From an uncultured Dorea sp. (GTDB lineage Bacteria > Bacillota > Clostridia > Lachnospirales > Lachnospiraceae): a DNA stretch of 64,000 bases. The notes under the pieces were generated by a model, which was given only the letters and a program-made list of their open reading frames with translations, was not told the DNA's origin and searched no databases. Positions within the stretch are counted from its first letter, which is position 1; every line of letters begins with the position of its first letter. The DNA lies in assembly GCA_910578495.1 (NCBI GenBank), contig CAJTRE010000001.1, forward strand, positions 1 through 64,000. Direction: 5' to 3'. This document shows positions 43,877-52,408 of the stretch, piece by piece. Both the position numbers and the translations under genes were made by a program.

Positions 43877-44523
43877 TACCGGATATTTATATTGATGATG
43901 AATCCATGCTTAAGAATGGATGGGTAAGAGAAACGGTCGATTTTCCGATACCGCAGTCACAGGCAGAAACGGTTACTGTACCAGGACGCAATTCTCCTAT
44001 CCGATTTAACGAGGCTCTTGGCTTGGTATCTTTCAAACCGAGAGCCTTTACTTTGACATTCTCTATGCTTGGAACAAGAGTAAAGTTTGATGAACTTACT
44101 GCCAAGATGAGTAATCGCTATGCCGGAAGACTGTGTAGAGTAAGGACGAGCGAAGAACCAAATCTTTATGCAGTGGGAACTTTGCAGCTGTCATCTTCCT
44201 ATGATCCGCTTACCGGAAAAGGTCAGCTTGTGATGGAAAGCAGTGATGCAGATTCCTATAGATACCATGTGGATATGACGGAGGTTGTTTTTTCTGGAAG
44301 CGGAACAGTGGTGCTTGTAAGTGATTATATGCCTGTAGTTCCTACTGTGATAACAACAGCTGATACAGCACTTTCATGGAAGATAGGAACAGATACTTTT
44401 CATAAGACACTGAGCAGCGGTACATGGGTGATTCCGGAGCTGCAGCTAACTCACGGAAATAACAGCATCAAGGTTGAAAGCAGTGGCAATACCACATTCC
44501 GCTATAGGGAGGGATGCCTATGA
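43873..44523 (+). CDS. Distal tail protein (Dit-like)
   Basis: This 216-aa protein starts MIPDIYIDDESMLKNGWVRETV and includes VTVPGRNSPIRFNEALGLVSFKPRAFTLTF, the N-terminal belt domain of siphovirus distal tail proteins. The C-terminal part is a beta domain (about 150-216). It joins the tail tube to the tip. Starts four bases before the end of the tape measure gene. Confidence 0.85.
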   Translation: MIPDIYIDDESMLKNGWVRETVDFPIPQSQAETVTVPGRNSPIRFNEALGLVSFKPRAFTLTFSMLGTRVKFDELTAKMSNRYAGRLCRVRTSEEPNLYAVGTLQLSSSYDPLTGKGQLVMESSDADSYRYHVDMTEVVFSGSGTVVLVSDYMPVVPTVITTADTALSWKIGTDTFHKTLSSGTWVIPELQLTHGNNSIKVESSGNTTFRYREGCL

Positions 44524-45977
44524 GTGTATTCAAAGTATATGTGGACGGTCAGATTTTTTATCATCCTAATTTATCAAAACTTGCTATTACGCAGGCAGTA
44601 GTCAGTGAAGATGCAGAAAACATCGACAGCTTTACACTCTCTGCCCCATTTAATCATCCGTACATTGATTCCATTAAACCGATGGCGTCTGTGATTCAGT
44701 GCAAAAAGGATGACGAGGTGGTATTTGAAGGAAGGGCACTTGATGATGGTTCAGATTTTTATAACACTCATACCTGGACTTGTGAATCAGCACTTGCTTA
44801 TCTGAAGGATACCTTGCAGCCACCTTTTTCATATAAAGGTACGCTGAGAGGATTATTTGAACAGTTTATTTCCGTTCATAATAATAGTGTGGAAAAGCAG
44901 AAACAGTTCAAAATCGGGAATGTCACTGTAACCGATGATAATGACTATGTTTCTTACAGCAGTTCCGATTATACCGTTACATTGGATGCTATCAAGAATA
45001 AGCTGATAGGTACACATGGAGGTTATCTGCAGGTGCGATATGAAAAAGACGGAAAGTACATTGACTATCTTGAGGACTTCAAATTAAAGTCACTGCAGAC
45101 CGTAGAATTTGGCAAGAACATCATTGATGTCAAGATTACCAAAGACCATACGGAAAGAGCGACTGCACTGATTCCTCTTGGAGCAAAGAAATCAGTTGTT
45201 GACGAAGAAGGCAATGAAACGGAATTAGATGAACGGGTAGATATTACTTCTGTCAATGATGGCAGGAACTATATCTATGATGAACTATCCGTTAAAGAAA
45301 TCGGCTGGATATGGGTTACGGAAGTCTGGGATGATGTAACACTTCCCGGAAATCTTCTAAGGAAAGCAAAGAGCCGCCTTTCCGATATGACTCAGGGAGT
45401 CACAAGCATTGAACTTGTCATTGTAGATGAATCTGATGCAGGTGCGGATATCGGAGATATACGGGCAAGGATGTATGTGGAATGCATCTCAAAGCCACAT
45501 GGCATAAACGGAACATATCTTGTTGTCAGCAAAACAAGAGATTATCTAAATCCTGCTGGGAATACAATAACGATTGGTGCAAGCGGCATTACATTGACAT
45601 CGCAGACAGTAAAGCAGGATAAAAACATCTCAGCACTGGAAGATGACCTCCTTGGCAAGACCTATCAGATAGAAAGCATTCATGGGGAGATTGATTCCAT
45701 CAATGCAAATAAGATGTACAGAACTGAACTTGTTGTGAATGGAGTAAACATCTTCAAAAACAAAGGTCAGAAAAGCACGATGCTGTGTAAGGTCTATTCC
45801 TGGGATAAAGACATAACGGATACTTTATCGGCAGAATGCTTTATCTGGCATAGAAAGTCCTCCGATGAAGAGGCAGATGCCGAGTGGGATAAGAACCATA
45901 TCGGTATGAAACAAATAACGATTACTACCGAGGACGTATATGACAATGCGTCCTTTTATTGTGAAGTAAAAATTTAA
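44520..45977 (+). CDS. Tail-tip protein, prophage endopeptidase tail (Tal) type
   Basis: The ATG at 44520 is preferred because GGGAGGG ends six bases upstream; the earlier ATG at 44514 touches it. The protein of about 485 aa has the gp27/Tal-like hub fold in its first 350 residues (FTLSAPFNHPYIDSIKPM, VQCKKDDEVVFEGRALDDG-type segment, IDVKITKDHTERATALIPLG). A beta C-terminal region follows. It caps the tail tube and contacts the cell wall. A peptidase active site could not be confirmed by eye. Confidence 0.8.
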   Translation: MSVFKVYVDGQIFYHPNLSKLAITQAVVSEDAENIDSFTLSAPFNHPYIDSIKPMASVIQCKKDDEVVFEGRALDDGSDFYNTHTWTCESALAYLKDTLQPPFSYKGTLRGLFEQFISVHNNSVEKQKQFKIGNVTVTDDNDYVSYSSSDYTVTLDAIKNKLIGTHGGYLQVRYEKDGKYIDYLEDFKLKSLQTVEFGKNIIDVKITKDHTERATALIPLGAKKSVVDEEGNETELDERVDITSVNDGRNYIYDELSVKEIGWIWVTEVWDDVTLPGNLLRKAKSRLSDMTQGVTSIELVIVDESDAGADIGDIRARMYVECISKPHGINGTYLVVSKTRDYLNPAGNTITIGASGITLTSQTVKQDKNISALEDDLLGKTYQIESIHGEIDSINANKMYRTELVVNGVNIFKNKGQKSTMLCKVYSWDKDITDTLSAECFIWHRKSSDEEADAEWDKNHIGMKQITITTEDVYDNASFYCEVKI

Positions 45978-45991
45978 GGAGGAATTTTCAA

Positions 45992-47806
45992 ATGGCAACC
46001 ATTTTAACATCCAGTCAGCAGACCTTTGTTGACATTACGGATCAGAGAAAATTATCGGCATATATTACATCCAATCTTCCGAAGACGCAAAGTGAAGATC
46101 CAAATGTACTGCCGCATACTTACGCTCCTAGCTGGGCAAGCACGAATCTTGTACTGACACCTGTGCTGTTCCTTGACCAGACAAATGTATCTCCGACAGC
46201 AAGCGGCGTAACGATTTCATGGAAGAGAAAAGATGGTGTATCTTCTGAAACAGCATTGACAAGTGGTGAAACAGTGAAAAATGGAGTATTGACGGTCAAT
46301 CAGAATAAGCTGTCAGCATCAAGCTCCGGCATGATTACCTACATCTGCTATATCAGCTACTATGATTCTGAAACCAAGAATACGATAAACATTACTGCCG
46401 ATATTACCTATACCTTGGTGAAGAATGCGGCAAATGCAAAATTATGTACCGTAAGCAGTGACACTTATGTCTTTAAGTATGATACTTCACAGGCTCTTGT
46501 TGGTGCATCGCAGGCAACACTTACTGCACAGGTGCAAGGTGTAACTGTTGCCAAATGGCAGTATAAAAACAATAGTGGAACATGGACGGATTATCCGACA
46601 ACTTCCGATAATACTTCCATTACAGGCGGAACATTGGTAGTAAAGCCTGCCCATAATATTTTTGTAAACAATGTGGCACAGATTAGAGTAACAACTTCAG
46701 AGAGTGATGTATTCGATACTATCACAATTACGAAAATCTATGATGGTGCTAAAGGTGATAAGGGTAATCCGGGTTCTGCCGGAACAGGAGGTCTATCTGT
46801 TGTTCTTGGAAATGAAACACAGTCGATTGCCTGTACCTCTGCTGGAAAGACAGCAGCTGCAAGTACGATTTCCATTCCTTTTACAGGATATGTCGGTATT
46901 ACACAGACGGCTTGTACTTGTGCTGTGGGAACACTTCCTGCAGGCATCACAGTCAAAACCAATACAGCATCTACAGCAAGTGCGGCAGGAAAGTTAGAAC
47001 TATCAGTAGCGGCATCCTCCGACCTTGGAAATGCATCAGTACTTTCAGGTGATATTACACTTACATTCACTATTTCCGGTAAAACCATCACAAAGGTGTT
47101 TACATGGACAAAATCCAAAGCAGGAAGCAATGGTGCATCTGCAGTTGTATTTTCTGTTTATGCACCCAATGGAACAATCGTACAGAATCAATCTGGAACT
47201 ATTCAGCTTGCAACATCTGCCTATGTGGGTTCATCTGTTATTACAAGTGCCACATATCAATGGGCAAAATACTCTGGTGGTTCATGGACGAATATCAGCG
47301 GAGCAACAGTGGGTACGCTGACTGTCAGCGGAGCAGACATCGTTAATATTCAGTCCTACCGATGCACGATGACCTATAGCGGAAAGAATTATGTTGATGT
47401 TATTACAGTGGAAGATAAGTCAGACCCTTATGTATCGGAGATGCTCTCTATCGGAGGGTATACAGTTAAGAATAATCTTGGTGGTTTAGTACCGTATATT
47501 ATCGTTCGTACCAATCAGAAAGAAGTGGATCCATTGCTCGGAAATATCAGTGAAACTGCACCATCTACTCCGACAAGCGGAATGTTCTGGTATAAGGTCG
47601 ACCATACGGCAAAGACAGTAACCTTGATAAAATATAACGGAACAACGTGGGTGAATGCGACAGAAAAGCAGAGCCTTACTTACACCTGGTACGCACAGGA
47701 TAAAGACGGTAAAGAAGTGACCTTTTCCAAGACGGGTAAGGTCATCTATCTTTCGGCAGAAGATATCGACAGCTTACTTACATTGCAGTGCGATGTTTCA
47801 AAATGA
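45992..47806 (+). CDS. Tail fibre / baseplate protein with Ig-like repeats
   Basis: This 604-aa Ser/Thr/Ala-rich protein has several beta-sandwich-like units. AKGDKGNPGSAG-type collagen-like sequence (near 252-262, ending GTGG) separates them. A YTWYAQDKDGKEVTFSKTGK segment lies near 565. No enzyme motif was seen. It is probably a host-surface-binding component of the tail tip. GGAGG precedes the ATG. Confidence 0.75.
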   Translation: MATILTSSQQTFVDITDQRKLSAYITSNLPKTQSEDPNVLPHTYAPSWASTNLVLTPVLFLDQTNVSPTASGVTISWKRKDGVSSETALTSGETVKNGVLTVNQNKLSASSSGMITYICYISYYDSETKNTINITADITYTLVKNAANAKLCTVSSDTYVFKYDTSQALVGASQATLTAQVQGVTVAKWQYKNNSGTWTDYPTTSDNTSITGGTLVVKPAHNIFVNNVAQIRVTTSESDVFDTITITKIYDGAKGDKGNPGSAGTGGLSVVLGNETQSIACTSAGKTAAASTISIPFTGYVGITQTACTCAVGTLPAGITVKTNTASTASAAGKLELSVAASSDLGNASVLSGDITLTFTISGKTITKVFTWTKSKAGSNGASAVVFSVYAPNGTIVQNQSGTIQLATSAYVGSSVITSATYQWAKYSGGSWTNISGATVGTLTVSGADIVNIQSYRCTMTYSGKNYVDVITVEDKSDPYVSEMLSIGGYTVKNNLGGLVPYIIVRTNQKEVDPLLGNISETAPSTPTSGMFWYKVDHTAKTVTLIKYNGTTWVNATEKQSLTYTWYAQDKDGKEVTFSKTGKVIYLSAEDIDSLLTLQCDVSK

Positions 47807-47821
47807 TGGGAGGTGGTCTGA

Positions 47822-48379
47822 ATGGCACTTCTTACATCATGTCAACATACATTTCAGAGTGTTGCGGCTTATGAGGATGCCTTGGGTGATGTAGAAACAC
47901 TGAAAGTTCAAGTGCATGAGTGCTACTCTGAGATTACCAAAACATCCAATGAAATATTAAGTTCTGTAAAGGATACCTATATAGAAAAATCTGATATGGA
48001 GAAAATTCAGCAGGACTTTCAGACAAGCATTACACAAAACAGCAGTGAGATTCGTATGGACTTCACTGCTGTTACTGATGAAATTAAAAATAACGTGGCT
48101 TCAAACCAAGAACTTTTAGAAGAGTACATCAGATTTAAAGGAGCACTTATTGAACTTGGAAAAGTCGGTAATGCATTTACAGCAGAGCTTTCTAATAATG
48201 AACTTGCCTTTAAGGAGAACGGACAGAAGATTGCTTACATTTCGAATCAGAGTCTTGTTATTACGAATGCAGAAATTAGAAATAAGCTGTCTCTTGGAAA
48301 TGACTCTAGGGGATGGTTTGATTTTATACCAAGAACTAACGGAAACCTTTCAATCAAGTGGAGAGGGCCGGCATCATAA
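47822..48379 (+). CDS. Small tail-tip protein, function unknown
   Basis: This 185-aa protein has a long helical N-terminal half (VETLKVQVHECYSEITKTSNEI, coiled-coil-like, 20-115). A beta C-terminus (LVITNAEIRNKLSLGNDSRGWFDFIPR) resembles the end of phage tail-spike chaperone or upper-fibre proteins. GGAGG precedes the start. It sits between two fibre-like genes and is likely structural. Confidence 0.7.
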   Translation: MALLTSCQHTFQSVAAYEDALGDVETLKVQVHECYSEITKTSNEILSSVKDTYIEKSDMEKIQQDFQTSITQNSSEIRMDFTAVTDEIKNNVASNQELLEEYIRFKGALIELGKVGNAFTAELSNNELAFKENGQKIAYISNQSLVITNAEIRNKLSLGNDSRGWFDFIPRTNGNLSIKWRGPAS

Positions 48380-48393
48380 AGGAGGATTAATTC

Positions 48394-50283
48394 ATGGCTT
48401 CAAGCGGAAGTATCACAACAGGACAAAAAGAAGGCCGTTCCATTACATTATCGTGGACGCTTTCCAGTCAGAATATAGAAAAGAATACATCTACCATTGC
48501 CTGGACACTAAAAGGTTCGGGAGGAAGTACTACTTCTTGGGTTATGGCAGGCGGGTTCAAAGCTGTTATTAATGGTACAACGGTATATTCGACTTCAACG
48601 GATAATCGTATTAAATTGTATAACGGAACGGTAGTCGCATCCGGTTCAACTACGATTACCCATAACGCTGATGGTACAAAATCCTTTAGCTTAAGCTGTG
48701 AGGCGGGCGTTTATTCCTATGCGGTCAGTGTGTCTGCAAGCGGTACACATACGCTCAATACAATTCCCAGAGCATCTTCGGCATCAGCGACTAATGTAAA
48801 TATGGGTAGTGCTGCAACAATTACGATAAGCAGAGCATCATCTTCTTTTACGCATACATTGACCTATAAATTTGGAAGTGCAACAGGTACGATTGCAAGC
48901 AAGACTTCATCAACATCGGTATCGTGGACACCACCTATATCGCTAGCAAATCAAATACCTTCTGCCATATCCGGTACCTGCACAATCACTTGCGATACCT
49001 ATAGCGGCTCAACGAAAGTTGGGTCAAAGACCTGTACGCATACTTTGACAGTTCCGGCATCGGTAAAGCCTGTTATTGACAATTTGTCAGCAACAAGAGT
49101 AGATGGAAGTGTTCCGTCAGCATGGGGAATCTATGTGCAGACAAAATCCAGGGCAACATTAAAAATTGAAGGAGCAGCCGGAAGTTATGGTTCAACGGTA
49201 AAATCTTATAACATCAGTGGTGGTGGATATTCTGGAACAGCTTCATCGCTTACAACGGGCTTTTTAAATTCGTCCGGGACGATTACTTTCACGGCAACGG
49301 TCACTGATTCAAGGGGAAGAGTATCTGATGCAAAAACCGTGTCGATATCAGTAATTGCCTATTCTGCCCCTAGTTTTTCAAGCTATCAATCACAGAGAGC
49401 GACCAGCAATGGAACTGCAAATGATGATGGAACATATGTCAGAGGTCTTCTATCTTACAGCTTTGCATCATGCAGCAGCAAGAATACAGTGACAAGAAAA
49501 ACAGAATACCGTAAATCCGGCACTGCAGAATGGACGAATGCAAATGTTTCATTTAGCAGCGGTACTGCCTTTACCTTTGGCGGAGGCAGTATTTCAACAG
49601 AAACGTCATATGAAATCAGATATACCATTACCGATGCTTTCTCATCCATATCTGTTGTTGATGTGGTTTCAACGGCCGCTGTAGTAATGGACTTCAAAAG
49701 CGGAGGAAAAGGCGTAGCCGTTGGCAAGGTGTCTGAAACAGACAACTGTTTTGAAGTATCTGAAAAGTGGGATGTAAAGGTTTATGGAAAGCTGCTTAAA
49801 AAATTCATTATGGAACAGATGTATCCAGTTGGAAGTATTTATATGAGCGTCAGTTCCACAAATCCGTCCACTTATTTTGGAGGAACATGGACTGCCTGGG
49901 GAACCGGAAGAGTGCCTGTTGGTGTCAATGCAAATGATACAAATTTCGCTACAGTTGAAAAGACCGGAGGTGCAGCAACCGTAATACTTACGACAGCACA
50001 AATGCCATCACATACCCATGCAAAAGGTACGCTTGCAACAAATGAAACAGGTTCACATACACATAACCTTAAGAATCAAAAGACAACTTGGGGTGCAAGC
50101 AGTGGAAATAAAGTAATTATTGATGCAACATCCGGTTATACAGCCATTACAAACAAGGCAACAACCAGTGCGGGGGCTCACTCTCATACAATTTCCGGTT
50201 CAACAGCGTCTGCCGGAAGCGGAAGTGCTCATAACAACTTACAGCCATATATCACCTGTTATATGTGGAAACGCACAGCTTAA
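48394..50283 (+). CDS. DUF859-like tail protein with C-terminal collar domain
   Basis: This 629-aa Ser/Thr-rich beta protein opens SGSITTGQKEGRSITLSWTLSS, the DUF859 phage structural pattern. The C-terminal part has YPVGSIYMSVSSTNPSTYFGGTW near 477, RVPVGVNAND, and AQMPSHTHAKGTL near 535, the collar/baseplate domain of tail fibres that ends at the receptor-binding tip. It is the last structural gene before lysis genes and likely sets host range. Confidence 0.82.
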   Translation: MASSGSITTGQKEGRSITLSWTLSSQNIEKNTSTIAWTLKGSGGSTTSWVMAGGFKAVINGTTVYSTSTDNRIKLYNGTVVASGSTTITHNADGTKSFSLSCEAGVYSYAVSVSASGTHTLNTIPRASSASATNVNMGSAATITISRASSSFTHTLTYKFGSATGTIASKTSSTSVSWTPPISLANQIPSAISGTCTITCDTYSGSTKVGSKTCTHTLTVPASVKPVIDNLSATRVDGSVPSAWGIYVQTKSRATLKIEGAAGSYGSTVKSYNISGGGYSGTASSLTTGFLNSSGTITFTATVTDSRGRVSDAKTVSISVIAYSAPSFSSYQSQRATSNGTANDDGTYVRGLLSYSFASCSSKNTVTRKTEYRKSGTAEWTNANVSFSSGTAFTFGGGSISTETSYEIRYTITDAFSSISVVDVVSTAAVVMDFKSGGKGVAVGKVSETDNCFEVSEKWDVKVYGKLLKKFIMEQMYPVGSIYMSVSSTNPSTYFGGTWTAWGTGRVPVGVNANDTNFATVEKTGGAATVILTTAQMPSHTHAKGTLATNETGSHTHNLKNQKTTWGASSGNKVIIDATSGYTAITNKATTSAGAHSHTISGSTASAGSGSAHNNLQPYITCYMWKRTA

Positions 50284-50299
50284 TATTTATTGCTAGATC

Positions 50300-50332
50300 A
50301 AGCGATTGCTCAAATGGGGGCAGTCGCTTTTT
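50300..50332 (+). terminator. Terminator between tail and lysis genes
   Basis: AAGCGATTGC pairs with GCAGTCGCTT (one G-U pair) and is followed by a T run. Confidence 0.75.
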
Positions 50333-50365
50333 CTATACAAATTTTTAGAAACGGAGGAATTATTA

Positions 50366-50779
50366 ATGAAGGAATTTTGGAACATGATTCAGTTTGTATT
50401 TGCCGGAATCGGAGGGTGGCTTGGCTACTTCTTAGGAGGATGTGATGGCTTACTTATCGCTCTCATTTTATTTGCAGTCACGGACTATATCACGGGAGTG
50501 ATGTGTGCCATCTCAGATAAGAAACTGTCAAGTGCAGTTGGCTTTAAGGGAATCTGCAGAAAGGTGCTGATTTTCCTGCTTGTCGGGATTGCAAACATTC
50601 TTGATGTGCAGGTGATTGGTACAGGCAGTGTCCTTAGAACAGCAGTAATCTTCTTTTACATTTCCAATGAAGGTGTGAGCCTTCTTGAAAATGCAGGACA
50701 TTTGGGACTTCCTATCCCGGTAAAAATCAAATCAGTATTGGAACAGCTCCATGACAGAGCAGAAAGTGAGGAAAAATAA
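50366..50779 (+). CDS. Phage holin
   Basis: The start at 50366 follows GGAGGA. The 137-aa protein has three hydrophobic segments (about 8-25, 27-50 and 68-105) and LIALILFAVTDYITGVMCAI, the hallmark of the toxin-secretion/lysis holin family. The C-terminus is charged. It makes membrane holes that let the amidase reach the wall. The amidase gene starts one base after its stop. Confidence 0.88.
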   Translation: MKEFWNMIQFVFAGIGGWLGYFLGGCDGLLIALILFAVTDYITGVMCAISDKKLSSAVGFKGICRKVLIFLLVGIANILDVQVIGTGSVLRTAVIFFYISNEGVSLLENAGHLGLPIPVKIKSVLEQLHDRAESEEK

Positions 50780-50780
50780 T

Positions 50781-51644
50781 ATGGCTTATACAAACAGCAA
50801 AATGGTGTCCTACACCAAACTTAGTCCGAACCATTCCGGACAGAGAACACATTCCATTGATAGAATCACACCGCATTGTGTGGTTGGTCAGTGCAGTGTA
50901 GAAACTTTAGGAAATATTTTTGCACCTACTTCAAGACAGGCAAGCTGCAACTATGGTATCGGACCTGATGGCAGAGTCGGAATGTATGTAGAAGAGAAGA
51001 ACCGCTCTTGGTGTTCATCTTCTAATGCCAATGATCAGAGAGCCGTCACGATTGAGTGTGCATCCGATACAAAACATCCATATACGATGAACAGCACGGT
51101 ATATGCAACTCTTATCAAACTTTGCACAGATATCTGCAGAAGAAATGGCAAAAAGAAACTTTTGTGGTTTGGAGATAAAAACAAGTCACTGAACTATTCG
51201 CCAAAATCTGATGAGATGGTACTTACAGTTCACAGATGGTTTGCGAATAAGTCCTGTCCGGGAGACTGGCTTTATTCAAGACTTGGTGATCTTGCTGCAA
51301 AGGTTACTGCGGAACTAGGCGGTTCATCTTCCGGTGGAACTACAGCGACAGGATTGTACCGAGTAAGAAAGACTTGGGCAGATGTCAAATCACAGAAGGG
51401 CGCATTTAAGTCATTGGAAAATGCAAAGAGATGTGCAAAGGCAAATCCTGGATATTCTGTATTTGATACAAATGGAAAAGTAGTATATGGAACTTCTGCC
51501 TCAAGTACCAAAACGGTAGACGAGCTTGCAAGAGAGGTCATTCAAGGCAAATGGGGTAACGGAGCAGATAGAAAGAACAGACTTACCAAAGCCGGATATA
51601 ACTACGATGCCGTGCAGAAGAGAGTGAATGAACTCTTGAGATAA
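50781..51644 (+). CDS. Endolysin: N-acetylmuramoyl-L-alanine amidase with SPOR-like and CW_7 regions
   Basis: The ATG is at 50781. The 287-aa protein has an amidase_2 domain in residues 1-170: RITPHCVVGQCSVETL, NYGIGPDGRVGMYVEEKNRSW, and VHRWFANKSCPGDWL supply the zinc-binding residues. A linker and a SPOR-like segment (GLYRVRKTWADVKSQKGAFKSLENAKRCAK) follow. The end is a Cpl-7/CW_7 wall-binding unit (DELAREVIQGKWGNGADRKNRL). It cuts peptidoglycan at lysis. Confidence 0.92.
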   Translation: MAYTNSKMVSYTKLSPNHSGQRTHSIDRITPHCVVGQCSVETLGNIFAPTSRQASCNYGIGPDGRVGMYVEEKNRSWCSSSNANDQRAVTIECASDTKHPYTMNSTVYATLIKLCTDICRRNGKKKLLWFGDKNKSLNYSPKSDEMVLTVHRWFANKSCPGDWLYSRLGDLAAKVTAELGGSSSGGTTATGLYRVRKTWADVKSQKGAFKSLENAKRCAKANPGYSVFDTNGKVVYGTSASSTKTVDELAREVIQGKWGNGADRKNRLTKAGYNYDAVQKRVNELLR

Positions 51645-51665
51645 CTGAATAACTCAGCAATCATT

Positions 51666-51705
51666 ATGCCCGTTGGAGATTAATTTCTCTGACGGGCATT
51701 TTTTT
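51666..51705 (+). terminator. Strong terminator after the lysis genes
   Basis: ATGCCCGT pairs exactly with ACGGGCAT, with GAGA/TCTC inside, followed by seven T. It ends late transcription. Confidence 0.88.
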
Positions 51706-51712
51706 GCGTGAA

Positions 51713-51749
51713 AAGTTAAAATTTGAGCCATTTTCTTTGCCTGTTACTT
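51713..51749 (+). repeat. 37-bp phage box, copy C
   Basis: AAGTTAAAA-N14-TTTGCCTGTTACTT, here between the late terminator and the HTH/zinc-finger gene, which favours a role in starting transcription. Confidence 0.7.
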
Positions 51750-51766
51750 AGGAGGTGGTTCTACTT

Positions 51767-52195
51767 ATGAACGATATGAAAAAATCACAAATTATAAATA
51801 TGAGGGCAGAAGGTCTTGGATATAGAGTAATTGCAAAGGAACTTAATATTTCAGAAAACACCATCAAGTCTTTCTGCCGTAGAAACAACCTTGCTAAGTC
51901 AGAAACAGTTGTGCCAGCAACAATTCCTAATTGCTCATCAGAGAAAGTCTATTGCAAGAATTGTGGAAAGGCGGTGCCACAGAATGATAAGAGAAAGAAA
52001 AAACAGTTCTGCTCAGATAAATGCCGTATGACGTGGTGGAACTCTCATCGTGAAGAAGTTCATCATAAAAATATAACGACAAAGGTATGCCCAGGTTGTC
52101 ATAGGAAGTTTCAAGTGTATGGAAAGGTTGATAGAAAGTACTGTTCCCATGCTTGCTACATCACCGACAGATTCGGAGGTGGAAGCAATGAGTAA
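51767..52195 (+). CDS. Helix-turn-helix protein with two zinc-finger-like modules
   Basis: The protein of about 142 aa has an N-terminal HTH (KSQIINMRAEGLGYRVIAKEL, NISENTIKSFCRR). Two Cys-rich modules follow: YCKNCGKAVPQ...KQFCSDKCRMTWWN and VCPGCHRKFQ...RKYCSHACYITD. It follows copy C of the 37-bp box and directly precedes the recombinase genes, so it may regulate excision or serve as the directionality factor; this is inference. GGAGG is upstream of the start at 51767. Confidence 0.7.
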   Translation: MNDMKKSQIINMRAEGLGYRVIAKELNISENTIKSFCRRNNLAKSETVVPATIPNCSSEKVYCKNCGKAVPQNDKRKKKQFCSDKCRMTWWNSHREEVHHKNITTKVCPGCHRKFQVYGKVDRKYCSHACYITDRFGGGSNE

Positions 52196-52364
52196 GGAGC
52201 AGATGAAACAGGAAAAGCTGTATCAGATAACCATGAGTATAGCAAAAAAGATGCTTGATGATGGACTTATAACTAAGGAAGAGTACACCATAATTGATAC
52301 AAAAATGCAGGAAAAATATCAGCCAACTTTGGGTACATTATTTGCCGATATTGACTTGATATAA
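52188..52364 (+). CDS. SHOCT-like small protein upstream of the recombinases
   Basis: This 58-aa protein reads MAKKMLDDGLITKEEYTIIDTKM-like, with LDDGLITKEEY matching the short C-terminal-type SHOCT helix pair. It ends PTLGTLFADIDLI. It starts at 52188 after GGAGG and overlaps the preceding gene by eight bases. Such genes commonly stand in front of large serine recombinases in Clostridia. Function unknown; it may belong to the recombination module. Confidence 0.72.
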   Translation: MSKEQMKQEKLYQITMSIAKKMLDDGLITKEEYTIIDTKMQEKYQPTLGTLFADIDLI

Positions 52365-52390
52365 GTGGGCTTTAGAGTGATATATGTGTA
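52351..52390 (+). promoter_or_regulatory. Promoter-like phage box, copy 3, before the recombinases
   Basis: TTGACTTG at 52351 and TTTAGAGTGAT at 52371-52381, spaced as in the copies at 31204 and 32404. It overlaps the end of the small gene and is 20-60 bp upstream of the first recombinase start. Confidence 0.6.
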
Positions 52391-52408
52391 AGGAAGGAGG
52401 TTGATTTC

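Noticed and set aside
46738..47130. Minus-strand open frame opposite the tail fibre gene
   Set aside because: It lies fully inside a well supported gene, with a composition typical of an antisense shadow.
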